A stretch of 5,326 nucleotides of DNA. Origin: CAUZSN01 sp963582345 (GTDB lineage Bacteria; Planctomycetota; Planctomycetia; Planctomycetales; Planctomycetaceae). Positions 1 to 5,326 of the stretch are shown piece after piece (within the stretch, counting starts at the first letter, position 1; every line of letters begins with the position of its first letter). Under the pieces are notes generated by a model. That model searched no databases, was not told where the DNA came from, and was given only the letters and a program-made list of their open reading frames with translations. Made by a program: the position numbers and the translations under genes. The DNA is taken from contig CAUZSN010000172.1 in NCBI GenBank assembly GCA_963582345.1, positions 1 through 5,326 of the forward strand, written 5' to 3'.

Positions 1-906
1 TTCGCGGTCGATGGTGTAGTCTCCGTAGCAATGCCCGCTGATAATCGTCAACTTGATGTCTTCATTCGGTTGGCCCGTTGGACCAAATGTTGCGGATGGA
101 ATAACTTGGCCAAAGACGTCAATCTCCGCAACTTTATCGGACAGTGTCTTGAGCGTGTATGTCGTCGTCAAGTACATCGGCGACGGTCTTGTGAATTGTC
201 GTTTCTTGATCCAGCTTTGCCCGACTTCAATAACCGTTGTTTTGTTCTGTTCGTCGGCACTGTATGGCAAAAGGCCGATGCTGTCGTCGACAAAATTAGC
301 AAGACCGTTCTCGCTAGACGTTTCATAAAGCTTCATCCAGGTGGATTGACGTTGTTCAAGCGGAACTTTTTGCACACAACGGCGCAGGAAGTCGTTGAAA
401 CCAACTAATCCCTTGATTTGGTTGTCCGCTCCGATCCAGAACGAAAAGCCGTTGTTGACCAAGCCATGGTACATCTGAACTGACTCGGAAATTTGCGATT
501 CTGGCGAGTCGGAATCGTATACAAGTTTCTCGCCAGCGACATCGTGAGTGTAGCGGACACTTAAATAACGCACACCCATCCGCTTATCGCCATTGCGAAT
601 CTCTTCGACATTGATCGTCAGCAGTAGAGTTAGCTCAGATGTGCTAGTGTTCAGCCCGTTGGGCGAGGATTGCGACAACGTCTGTTTGACTGTCTTTAAC
701 AACGGAAACCGATCGCCGACATTCAGGTTCAACTCGAGTATTTCCGATTCCAGAGATTTTTTTTCGTGCGATTCATCCGCGTTCAATATGAGTTCCGAGA
801 AGTCGTTATCGAGTGAAATTTCTTCTTCGCTCCACCAGTCACATCCGGGAATAACAATGAGCCAAAATAGCATCAACGACACAACTGACATACTTCGCAG
901 ATCCAT
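1..906 (-). CDS. Predicted lipoprotein of unknown function (3' part beyond the left edge)
   Basis: An open frame of 302 codons on the minus strand starts at ATG 906-904 and is still open at position 1, so the C-terminus is missing. The start is supported by an AAAAGGA ribosome binding site (plus-strand 914-920) seven bases upstream. The N-terminus MDLRSM is followed by a hydrophobic stretch (about residues 8-20) and a lipobox-like I-P-G-C with Cys22, so the protein is probably exported and lipidated. The next residues, D-W-W, would be an inner-membrane retention signal by the E. coli +2 Asp rule, but that rule may not hold here. Residues 28-60 are acidic and low-complexity. The rest looks like a soluble beta-rich domain, with stretches such as LNLNVGDRFPLLKTV, VRYTHDVAGEKL and NGFSFWIGADNQI. 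It resembles planctomycete proteins of unknown function, possibly the DUF6263 family, from memory only. The frame crosses an A8 run (757-764). No enzymatic motif is visible and no function is proposed. Confidence 0.85.
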   Translation of the reverse strand, partial: MDLRSMSVVSLMLFWLIVIPGCDWWSEEEISLDNDFSELILNADESHEKKSLESEILELNLNVGDRFPLLKTVKQTLSQSSPNGLNTSTSELTLLLTINVEEIRNGDKRMGVRYLSVRYTHDVAGEKLVYDSDSPESQISESVQMYHGLVNNGFSFWIGADNQIKGLVGFNDFLRRCVQKVPLEQRQSTWMKLYETSSENGLANFVDDSIGLLPYSADEQNKTTVIEVGQSWIKKRQFTRPSPMYLTTTYTLKTLSDKVAEIDVFGQVIPSATFGPTGQPNEDIKLTIISGHCYGDYTIDRE

Positions 907-952
907 TGGCTTGTCCTTTTCGACCGGTCCTTCCATCCACACAAACCAGCGA

Positions 953-980
953 AGAGTAGCACTTTTGTACGATCTCGCAA
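953..980 (-). promoter_or_regulatory. Weak sigma70-like promoter candidate for the lipoprotein gene
   Basis: Read on the minus strand, TTGCGA (980-975) matches four of six positions of the -35 consensus. It is followed after 16 bases by TACTCT (958-953), which matches three of six positions of the -10 consensus. It would give a leader of roughly 40 bases before ATG 906. Matches this poor occur often by chance, so only the position, just upstream of a well-supported start, favours it. Confidence 0.2.
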
Positions 981-1080
981 AGATGATTTCCTGTACTAGT
1001 GGATACGATACAATAGGCTGCCACTGACGTTGGTAGTTGTAACTATGATTTGTTGTAGACGATTGTTGGATTGATAACGT

Positions 1081-1106
1081 GGAAGCACAGCAGCCGTAGT
1101 GCTTCC
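1081..1106. repeat. Perfect 8-bp inverted repeat (hairpin) in the divergent gap
   Basis: GGAAGCAC (1081-1088) and GTGCTTCC (1099-1106) are exact reverse complements separated by ten bases, AGCAGCCGTA. No run of T follows on the plus strand and no run of A precedes it, so it is not a standard intrinsic terminator. No recognised gene ends here on either strand, since both neighbours start away from it. It could be an operator for a dimeric regulator, part of a structured RNA, or the leftover terminator of a lost gene. The loop sequence can also pair with CTACGGC at 1128-1134. Confidence 0.55.
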
Positions 1107-1565
1107 GGCGTTGATTTGTCACATCGGCTACGGCGTGGCAGCGTTCGTCGCGGATGCCCAATCGGGTGAGAGGTCGTACAACGATGCTGATGCTAGGACT
1201 TCTTGGAAGCGGCTAAAAGTACTCTAGTCACTTCCGTCCTTCGGTTATCCAAGATCGCTGCGATCGAGTGAAATTGGCCAGTGAATGACCCCTTGCTACT
1301 CATCCCACAAGTCCCATTCTCAGCTTTCGATTCAGCGGTGGTTTGTCGATTTTATTGTCTCTTCCCCAGACTTCGAAGTGAATTAGTCGTTGTCAGCATT
1401 CTGCCTGTCATTGTGCAAGTTTCGAAGGATATTTTTCGCAATGGACGAATCAACGGATACAACACAAAATGTGTCTAGCCCTGACGGCGTGGAGCCGCTA
1501 GAGTGACGAATAAGAGGCCGCAGTGCATCCGATCTAAACTGTCTTGTCGATAGGTACTAAACTAC

Positions 1566-1571
1566 GAGGTG
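1566..1571 (+). promoter_or_regulatory. Ribosome binding site GAGGTG that fixes the GTG start at 1578
   Basis: GAGGTG lies six bases before GTG 1578, an ideal distance. The upstream in-frame GTG at 1569 overlaps this site and has nothing comparable before it, so 1578 is the better start. Confidence 0.7.
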
Positions 1572-1577
1572 CAAGTC

Positions 1578-2084
1578 GTGTTGAACCGAGTTTCTGAAAG
1601 CCGAATATTGTGGCTAGTTGTCGGTGTCATGATTGGATTAGGAATTTCGTATTTTTGGCCTCACGAGCCCGCTTTAGCGATCGCATCCGATCGGAATGAC
1701 AAGTTTGCCTTGGCAACCGTCCCGGTTTCAGTCGATTTGGACATGATATTCGTGCTCGACTTTCTGACTGGTCGTTTGCACGGAGCCGCGTTAGACCGTC
1801 AGGGGACGGGATTTGCCGCACGCTACATACGGAACGTTGCTGCCGATTTCAACGTCGATCCCCAAGCCGAACCGAAGTACGCTATTGTTGCCGGTCGCGC
1901 CGCATTTGCCAACACAGCCGGCGCCCAATTTGCCAACGGCGTTTTGTACGTATCTGAATTGTCGTCGGGTCGAGTTGTCGCGTACAAGATTCCGTACAGA
2001 ATTACAAACCGGCCTATCCCGATACCCTTGCAGCTATTTCCGTTCGCGAACTTCGGATTTCGAGAGGCAGCGCAAGGTGGGTAA
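1578..2084 (+). CDS. Small membrane-anchored conserved hypothetical protein (168 aa)
   Basis: The GTG start at 1578 is chosen for the GAGGTG site six bases upstream; a GTG at 1569 would add three residues. The protein begins MLNRVSESR, then has one hydrophobic segment (about residues 10-26, ending in SYFWP), which fits a signal anchor with the remaining 140 residues outside the cytoplasm. The downstream part carries FVLDFLTGRLHGAAL (about 58-72), a stretch beginning YIRNVAADFNV with YAIVAGRA after it, and GVLYVSELSSGRVVAYKIPYR (two strand-like pieces), ending in a proline-rich segment and FREAAQGG. It looks like a small beta-rich domain. I recall planctomycete hypothetical proteins with the same plan (MLNRVSESR-like start, SYFWPHEP, VLDFLTGRL), but no function is known to me. 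There are no cysteines and no recognisable catalytic motif. It lies 160 bases before the S41 protease gene on the same strand, so a shared envelope role is possible but unproven. Confidence 0.85.
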   Translation: MLNRVSESRILWLVVGVMIGLGISYFWPHEPALAIASDRNDKFALATVPVSVDLDMIFVLDFLTGRLHGAALDRQGTGFAARYIRNVAADFNVDPQAEPKYAIVAGRAAFANTAGAQFANGVLYVSELSSGRVVAYKIPYRITNRPIPIPLQLFPFANFGFREAAQGG

Positions 2085-2106
2085 TTTGCTCGCCGATGGA
2101 TCCAGA

Positions 2107-2126
2107 CTCAGTAATTGAGAGTTTTT
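2107..2126 (+). terminator. Weak intrinsic terminator candidate after the hypothetical gene
   Basis: CTCAG (2107-2111) can pair with TTGAG (2115-2119), including one G-T wobble, across a three-base loop, and TTTTT follows at 2122-2126. The stem is short and AT-rich for a terminator, so it may only attenuate transcription into the protease gene, or be chance. Confidence 0.25.
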
Positions 2127-2230
2127 CAGAGGCTTCCTAGTTCTTCCGATTCTCGGTCTGTTGTTGCAGGATGGACTTCCCTGCTCGGAGTGGCACAGAG
2201 TTGCGAGGATCACAAATTATGTTGTATCGA

Positions 2231-2236
2231 AAGGGA
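2231..2236 (+). promoter_or_regulatory. Ribosome binding site AAGGGA that decides the protease start
   Basis: AAGGGA lies eight bases before ATG 2245. An in-frame TTG at 2161 would lengthen the protein by 28 residues with no hydrophobic character, burying the signal peptide. The site and the signal peptide together favour ATG 2245. Confidence 0.7.
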
Positions 2237-2244
2237 AATCTCAT

Positions 2245-3705
2245 ATGCGTTTTGAATGTCGGCGTCTGACTTGGACGGTCGCTTTGACGCTCATTTCAGT
2301 TCTACTTGCCTTGAAGACAGTTCGCGCCGACGAACAGAGTAATAAGAACGAGGACGTCCTAGATTTGATGAAGGTGTTTGTTGACACCTTTGAGCAAATC
2401 GATCGAAATTACGTAAAGGGATTGGATCGCCGCCAGCTGGTCGAAGCCGCTATCCGAGGAATGATTCGAGAACAACTTGATCAATATTCTAATTACATCA
2501 GTCGGGACGATTTGAAAAACTTCAACCAACAAGTCGAGCAGGAATTTGGAGGCATTGGGATTCAGGTGCAGATCGACAGCGAAACCAAACGGTTGATGGT
2601 CATTTCTCCATTACCCGGCACGCCGGCGTACGAGGTGGGAGTGCGTGCCGGTGACTTGATCATGCAAGTCGAGGGCAAGTCGACGATCGGAATGACCCTG
2701 CAACAGGCAGTCAATATCCTCAAAGGCAAACCTGGCGAATCGGTCAACATTACGGTTAAGCACATTGGTTCGGACGAATTAAGTCCCCTAAAAATTGTGC
2801 GAGCCATCATCAAAGTCGCCACGGTTTTGGGCGACACCTACAACGACAACAATACATGGAATTTTATGTTGGACGACAAGCAAAAAATCGGTTTCATCCG
2901 TCTGACACACTTCAGTCGGCGCACCGCCGGCGACCTTCTCGAGGTCCTGGAAGTTTTGAAGAGGGAAGGAATGAAAGGTCTGGTCCTCGACTTGCGATTC
3001 AACCCCGGTGGCTTGTTGTCTCAGGCGGTCAAGGTCTCCAACTTGTTTGTAGAAAGCGGCAAGATCGTCAGCACCAAGGGACGTAACAGTCGCGAAAGGG
3101 TGTGGAGTGCCACGAAGGATGGCACATTCACTGAATTTCCCGTCGCGGTACTCGTGAATCGCTATAGCGCCTCAGCCAGCGAAATTGTCAGTGCGTGCCT
3201 ACAAGATCACAAGCGAGCGATTGTCGTTGGCGAACGCACTTGGGGTAAGGGCAGCGTGCAGAACGTCATCGAGTTAGAGCGAGGTAGTAGCGCCCTAAAG
3301 CTGACCACGGCCAGCTATCACCGCCCCAGTGGTAAAAATATTCATCGCTACAATGACGCAAAGGAGTCGGATGTATGGGGCGTCATGCCGGATGAGGGCT
3401 ATACGCTAAAGTATTCGGTTGAAGAGATGAAAAAGTACTATAAATATCGCCAAAAACGCGACGTGTTACGCAAAGGACAGCCTCTCAAAAGTGACTTTGT
3501 CGATCGCCAATTGAATATGGCCCTCGAATATATCCACGACAAATTAAAAGCCAAGACAACCGCGACAAACACCAAACTAGGCGATGAATTCAAGAACAAC
3601 AAGAAGCCGAACAACGATAAGAAATACAAGATATCGAAAATCTCGGGGAATGCTGCCAGTCAGAGACTGCGGCCGCTGTTATTCCCGAGAACGCAAGCTG
3701 CGTAA
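2245..3705 (+). CDS. ctpA: Exported carboxyl-terminal processing protease, PDZ + peptidase S41 (CtpA/Prc family)
   Basis: This is a 486-residue serine protease that cuts proteins near their C-terminus, probably in the periplasm. The start at ATG 2245 gives a clear signal peptide: MRFECRRLTW, a hydrophobic core (about 10-23), then V-R-A before D29 as a likely cleavage site. An N-terminal helical region (about 35-98, LMKVFVDTFEQIDRNYV) leads to FGGIGIQV at 101 and a PDZ domain (about 100-190, with AGDLIMQVEGKS and LKGKPGESV). The S41 domain (about 205-380) has LDLRFNPGG (Asp249 to Gly256), the nucleophile Ser310 in SAS-A-SEI, and the general base Lys335 in GERTWGKG. The 25-residue spacing of Ser and Lys is the same as in E. 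coli Prc, so the enzyme should be active. The C-terminal tail (about 433-486) is rich in Lys, Asn and Thr, looks disordered and is not part of the usual fold. Substrates cannot be read from the sequence. The S41 family call is firm; the gene symbol is by family only. Confidence 0.95.
   Translation: MRFECRRLTWTVALTLISVLLALKTVRADEQSNKNEDVLDLMKVFVDTFEQIDRNYVKGLDRRQLVEAAIRGMIREQLDQYSNYISRDDLKNFNQQVEQEFGGIGIQVQIDSETKRLMVISPLPGTPAYEVGVRAGDLIMQVEGKSTIGMTLQQAVNILKGKPGESVNITVKHIGSDELSPLKIVRAIIKVATVLGDTYNDNNTWNFMLDDKQKIGFIRLTHFSRRTAGDLLEVLEVLKREGMKGLVLDLRFNPGGLLSQAVKVSNLFVESGKIVSTKGRNSRERVWSATKDGTFTEFPVAVLVNRYSASASEIVSACLQDHKRAIVVGERTWGKGSVQNVIELERGSSALKLTTASYHRPSGKNIHRYNDAKESDVWGVMPDEGYTLKYSVEEMKKYYKYRQKRDVLRKGQPLKSDFVDRQLNMALEYIHDKLKAKTTATNTKLGDEFKNNKKPNNDKKYKISKISGNAASQRLRPLLFPRTQAA
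3642..3689 (+). repeat. Nested inverted repeat across the end of the protease gene
   Basis: CTCGGGGAAT (3642-3651) pairs with ATTCCCGAG (3681-3689) with a single bulged G. Inside it CAGTC (3657-3661) pairs perfectly with GACTG (3665-3669) over a three-base loop. The structure lies within the last 20 codons of the protease gene and ends 14 bases before the stop codon. There is no T run directly after it, so it is not a classical terminator. It could stabilise the 3' end of the message, assist termination, or simply be chance in coding sequence. Confidence 0.35.
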
Positions 3706-3759
3706 AGTTTGTTGTCGTGTGAGATCGCGCTGAGATGAATTGCCTTCGAGCGTTCATTG

Positions 3760-3794
3760 GCCGGAAATCGGCTCATCATCCGGCTTTTGCTTTT
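3760..3794 (+). terminator. Candidate intrinsic terminator between the protease gene and tsaD
   Basis: GCCGGA (3760-3765) and TCCGGC (3779-3784) are perfect complements across a 13-base loop, extended by a G-T pair, and are followed by TTTTGCTTTT (3785-3794). This has the layout of a Rho-independent terminator 55 bases after the protease stop codon. The loop is long, and GCCG can alternatively pair with CGGC at 3769-3772, so strength is uncertain. If real, tsaD needs its own promoter just downstream, or the element only attenuates read-through. It also argues against a tsaD start at TTG 3757. Confidence 0.4.
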
Positions 3795-3804
3795 GGGGTG
3801 TTGT

Positions 3805-4884
3805 GTGCGAGAAAATGAAGGTCAACTTTTCCGATCGAATCGATCAGCAGATACCCAGGTTCTGCTGGCGATCGAATCGTCGTGCGACGAAACGGCTGCG
3901 GCCGTTATTGATCGGGAACTGCATGTTTTGTCGAACGTGGTTGCGTCACAAACTGATCTACACCAACGTTTCGGCGGGATTGTTCCGGAAGTTGCCTCGC
4001 GAGCACACGTTCGACGTATCCTGCCGATCATTGACGAATCCCTTCAAGAGGCCGGTTGTGAGCTCGACGACCTATGCGCGATTGCTGTCGTAACAGAACC
4101 CGGTCTCGTGGGGTCGCTGCTGGTCGGACTGACGGCTGCCAAGACACTGGCTATGGTGATGAGGATTCCTTTGGTTCCGGTGAATCATGTTGAAGCCCAC
4201 TTGTACGCATGCCGAATGGCCGCCGGGCGGGACATTTTTCCAGCGGTTGGCTTGGTTGTCAGCGGCGGACATTCCAATTTGTACGATTGCCACAGTAGTC
4301 TGGAATTTGAATTATTGGGATCGACGATTGATGATGCGGCTGGCGAGGCTTTTGACAAGGTGGCCCAAACGCTGAATTTAGGTTTTCCTGGAGGACCGGC
4401 CGTCGAGCAAGCCGCTCACATCGGTTCATCCAGCGCCTTCAAATTTCCCAGGACGTTTTTGAACGAAGACCGATTGGAATTTAGCTTTAGCGGCTTGAAG
4501 ACGGCCGTGCTTTACACCGTCAGGGGAACTCCAGGCTCAAGGAAACCGGTCCCTCAATTGACCGAACAGCGCATCGCTGACATTGCAGCCAGCTTTCAGG
4601 AAGCAGTCATCGACGTCCTTGTCGCGAAGTGTCAACAAGCGATAAAACTTCGTTGCCGTCAAGTACTTTGTGTCGGTGGCGGCGTCGCGGCAAATACTCA
4701 TCTTCGCCAGAGTTTTCAGCGGATGGCTGACGAATCGGGCATTGAGTTGATCATCGCCCCACCCGAATATTGCACCGACAACGCAGCCATGGCAGCCATT
4801 GCTTGGGAACTTCTGGAACAGGGTCGCACCGCTAGTCTGGATATCGATGTCACGCCGGGACTGGTTCGGCAGCGCACTCGATAA
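3805..4884 (+). CDS. tsaD: tRNA N6-adenosine threonylcarbamoyltransferase TsaD (Gcp/YgjD/Kae1 family)
   Basis: TsaD transfers the threonylcarbamoyl group onto A37 of tRNAs that read ANN codons (t6A), working in the cytoplasm with TsaB and TsaE on the product of TsaC/TsaC2. Numbered from GTG 3805 (359 residues), the family motifs are all present: AIESSCDET (22-30), the metal-binding His128 and His132 in NHVEAHLYA, VSGGHSNL (152-159), GEAFDKVAQTLNLGFPGGP (180-198), FSFSGLKTA (226-234), GGGVAANT (291-298) and the metal ligand Asp325 in CTDNAAMAA. It is intact and slightly longer than the usual 335-345 residues because of its N-terminus. There is no in-frame ATG before the AIESSCDE motif, which normally lies a few residues from the start. 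GTG 3805 has a GGGGTG-like site just upstream and is my choice. TTG 3757 and TTG 3793 are alternatives, and a CTG at 3862 would give the family-typical length. The enzyme assignment is firm; the start is not. Confidence 0.95.
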   Translation: MRENEGQLFRSNRSADTQVLLAIESSCDETAAAVIDRELHVLSNVVASQTDLHQRFGGIVPEVASRAHVRRILPIIDESLQEAGCELDDLCAIAVVTEPGLVGSLLVGLTAAKTLAMVMRIPLVPVNHVEAHLYACRMAAGRDIFPAVGLVVSGGHSNLYDCHSSLEFELLGSTIDDAAGEAFDKVAQTLNLGFPGGPAVEQAAHIGSSSAFKFPRTFLNEDRLEFSFSGLKTAVLYTVRGTPGSRKPVPQLTEQRIADIAASFQEAVIDVLVAKCQQAIKLRCRQVLCVGGGVAANTHLRQSFQRMADESGIELIIAPPEYCTDNAAMAAIAWELLEQGRTASLDIDVTPGLVRQRTR

Positions 4885-4937
4885 TCTCCCTGGAGAAGTT
4901 CTGACTGTGATTGTTCCTTAGCGTCGTGTCGAACCAG

Positions 4938-4946
4938 TGGTACAAT
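4938..4946 (+). promoter_or_regulatory. Extended -10 promoter candidate before the thioredoxin-like gene
   Basis: TGGTACAAT (4938-4946) combines the TGn extension with TACAAT, which matches five of six positions of the -10 consensus. No good -35 lies 17 bases upstream (TTAGCG at 4918-4923), but extended -10 promoters often do without one. Transcription would begin near 4953, about 80 bases before ATG 5033, so the thioredoxin-like gene may be expressed independently of tsaD. Confidence 0.4.
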
Positions 4947-5021
4947 TTGTTTGTCGTTGGCCGAGTCGGTTGATTGTCACAATGGACCGGGAACTAGCAT
5001 CGTATTGCTCGAACATTTAAT

Positions 5022-5026
5022 GGGAG
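5022..5026 (+). promoter_or_regulatory. Ribosome binding site GGGAG for the thioredoxin-like gene
   Basis: GGGAG, which continues as GGAGTG, lies six bases before ATG 5033. This supports that ATG for a frame that stays open to the right edge. Confidence 0.65.
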
Positions 5027-5032
5027 TGCACG

Positions 5033-5326
5033 ATGAACAAACCGTATTGTGTTAAACGATGGCTGTGGACTAATTGGCTGGGCGCAACTGCGTGCGTGAC
5101 CATCATTCTATTGATTATTCCAAAAGAAAGTTTGGAAGCGCAGCGTTTTTCTGAGCTGTCGCAAAAGGCCAAGGCACCATCGTTGGGTGGAGGACTTGGT
5201 TGGATCAATACGGCAGGGCCAATCGATATTGAGGATCTGCGCGGCAAAGTTGTGCTGCTGGATTTTTGGACGTATTGCTGCATTAACTGTATGCACATGC
5301 TGCCGGTACTGCGTCAGTTGGAAGAA
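5033..5326 (+). CDS. Membrane-anchored or exported thioredoxin-fold protein, NHLRC2-like (N-terminal 98 residues)
   Basis: The frame starts at ATG 5033 and is open at the right edge, giving 98 residues. A basic N-terminus (MNKPYCVKRW) precedes a hydrophobic segment (about 15-29), followed by I-P-K-E-S-L-E-A, so it is either a signal anchor or a signal peptide cut near residue 36. The thioredoxin fold then begins: GGLGWINTAGPIDIEDLRGKVVLLDFWTYCCINCMHMLPVLRQLEE. The redox pair is Cys83 and Cys86 (C-I-N-C), preceded by Cys82. WTYCCINCMHxLP is characteristic of the thioredoxin domain fused to an NHL beta-propeller, as in NHLRC2-type proteins, rather than of TlpA/ResA (usually WCxPC). Most of the thioredoxin domain and any propeller lie beyond the window, so the fusion is an inference. 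The likely role is thiol-disulfide exchange outside the cytoplasm; the substrate is unknown. Confidence 0.85.
   Translation, partial: MNKPYCVKRWLWTNWLGATACVTIILLIIPKESLEAQRFSELSQKAKAPSLGGGLGWINTAGPIDIEDLRGKVVLLDFWTYCCINCMHMLPVLRQLEE

Larger units (their letters stand above)
907..1577. other. Divergent intergenic region, about 670 bases, no convincing gene
   Basis: This gap separates the start of the minus-strand lipoprotein gene from the start of the plus-strand gene at 1578, so promoters for both should lie in it. The open frames inside it are short, lack a ribosome binding site at a good distance and do not resemble any protein I know. The structures visible are the perfect hairpin at 1081-1106, a second possible pairing of GCCGTAG (1093-1099) with CTACGGC (1128-1134) that would compete with it, and a 13-base palindrome GATCGC-T-GCGATC (1253-1265). 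The gap may be regulatory sequence, an RNA gene or the remains of a decayed gene. The sequence alone does not decide between these. Confidence 0.6.

Noticed and set aside
31..408. Plus-strand open frame of 125 codons
   Set aside because: Antisense to the lipoprotein coding sequence; its composition (many Arg, Cys and Trp) is typical of a shadow frame.
593..1027. Plus-strand open frame of 144 codons opposite the lipoprotein gene
   Set aside because: It is serine-rich antisense sequence overlapping a minus-strand gene that has a ribosome binding site, signal peptide and lipobox. It has no ribosome binding site of its own.
1253..1265. 13-base palindrome GATCGC-T-GCGATC
   Set aside because: GATC- and CGATCG-rich palindromes occur elsewhere in the window, including GCGATCGC at 1677-1684 within a coding region, so it is not specific enough to call an operator.
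1281..1478. 65-codon open frame in the divergent gap
   Set aside because: No ribosome binding site before ATG 1284 or nearby starts, no family resemblance, and it may be chance.
1441..1506. 21-codon acidic open frame starting MDESTDTTQ
   Set aside because: AAGGA lies 11 bases upstream, which is too far for comfort, and a peptide this short cannot be supported without conservation data. It is mentioned in the gap finding only.
2201..2227. Possible promoter before the protease gene (TTGCGA with TTGTAT)
   Set aside because: The spacing is 15 bases and transcription would start almost at the ribosome binding site, so it does not make a sensible promoter.
2161..2244. 28-residue N-terminal extension of the protease from TTG 2161
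   Set aside because: It would place a polar extension before the signal peptide, whereas ATG 2245 has AAGGGA at a good distance.
3740..4093. 117-codon frame overlapping the tsaD start, including ATG 3815
   Set aside because: It runs in a different frame through conserved TsaD motifs. The similarity of its RLRPLL stretch to the protease tail comes from a short shared GC-rich string and looks like chance.
3757..4884. Reading TsaD as an O-sialoglycoprotein endopeptidase
   Set aside because: That is the obsolete name for this family. The established role is t6A37 tRNA modification, and all motifs fit it.

Overview
The window looks like an ordinary chromosomal stretch from a Gram-negative-type bacterium, most likely a planctomycete (Pirellulales-like). 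That assignment is an inference from three things: the 168-residue membrane-anchored hypothetical protein and the lipoprotein resemble planctomycete proteins as I remember them, the base composition looks moderate, and several genes start at GTG. I could not run a database search.

Layout from left to right. Positions 1-906 on the minus strand hold the first 302 residues of a predicted lipoprotein of unknown function that runs off the left edge. A divergent gap of about 670 bases follows. It has no convincing gene but contains a perfect 8-bp hairpin at 1081-1106. The remaining genes are on the plus strand: a small membrane-anchored conserved hypothetical protein (1578-2084), an exported PDZ/S41 carboxyl-terminal processing protease (2245-3705), TsaD, the t6A37 tRNA-modification enzyme (start uncertain, ending at 4884), and the N-terminal part of an exported or membrane-anchored thioredoxin-fold protein with a CCINC active site (from 5033, cut by the right edge).

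The four plus-strand genes may be partly co-transcribed, but gaps of 160, 99 and 148 bases do not suggest tight translational coupling. A terminator-like hairpin lies between the protease and tsaD, and an extended -10 promoter candidate precedes the thioredoxin gene. Three of the four plus-strand products are predicted to act at or outside the cytoplasmic membrane, while TsaD is cytoplasmic. There is no obvious shared pathway.

I see no mobile element, CRISPR array, tRNA, rRNA or phage gene, and no clear evidence of a new multi-gene system. The points most worth a second look are the two uncharacterised proteins, the structured divergent gap, the ambiguous tsaD start beside a possible terminator, and the unusual basic tail of the protease.
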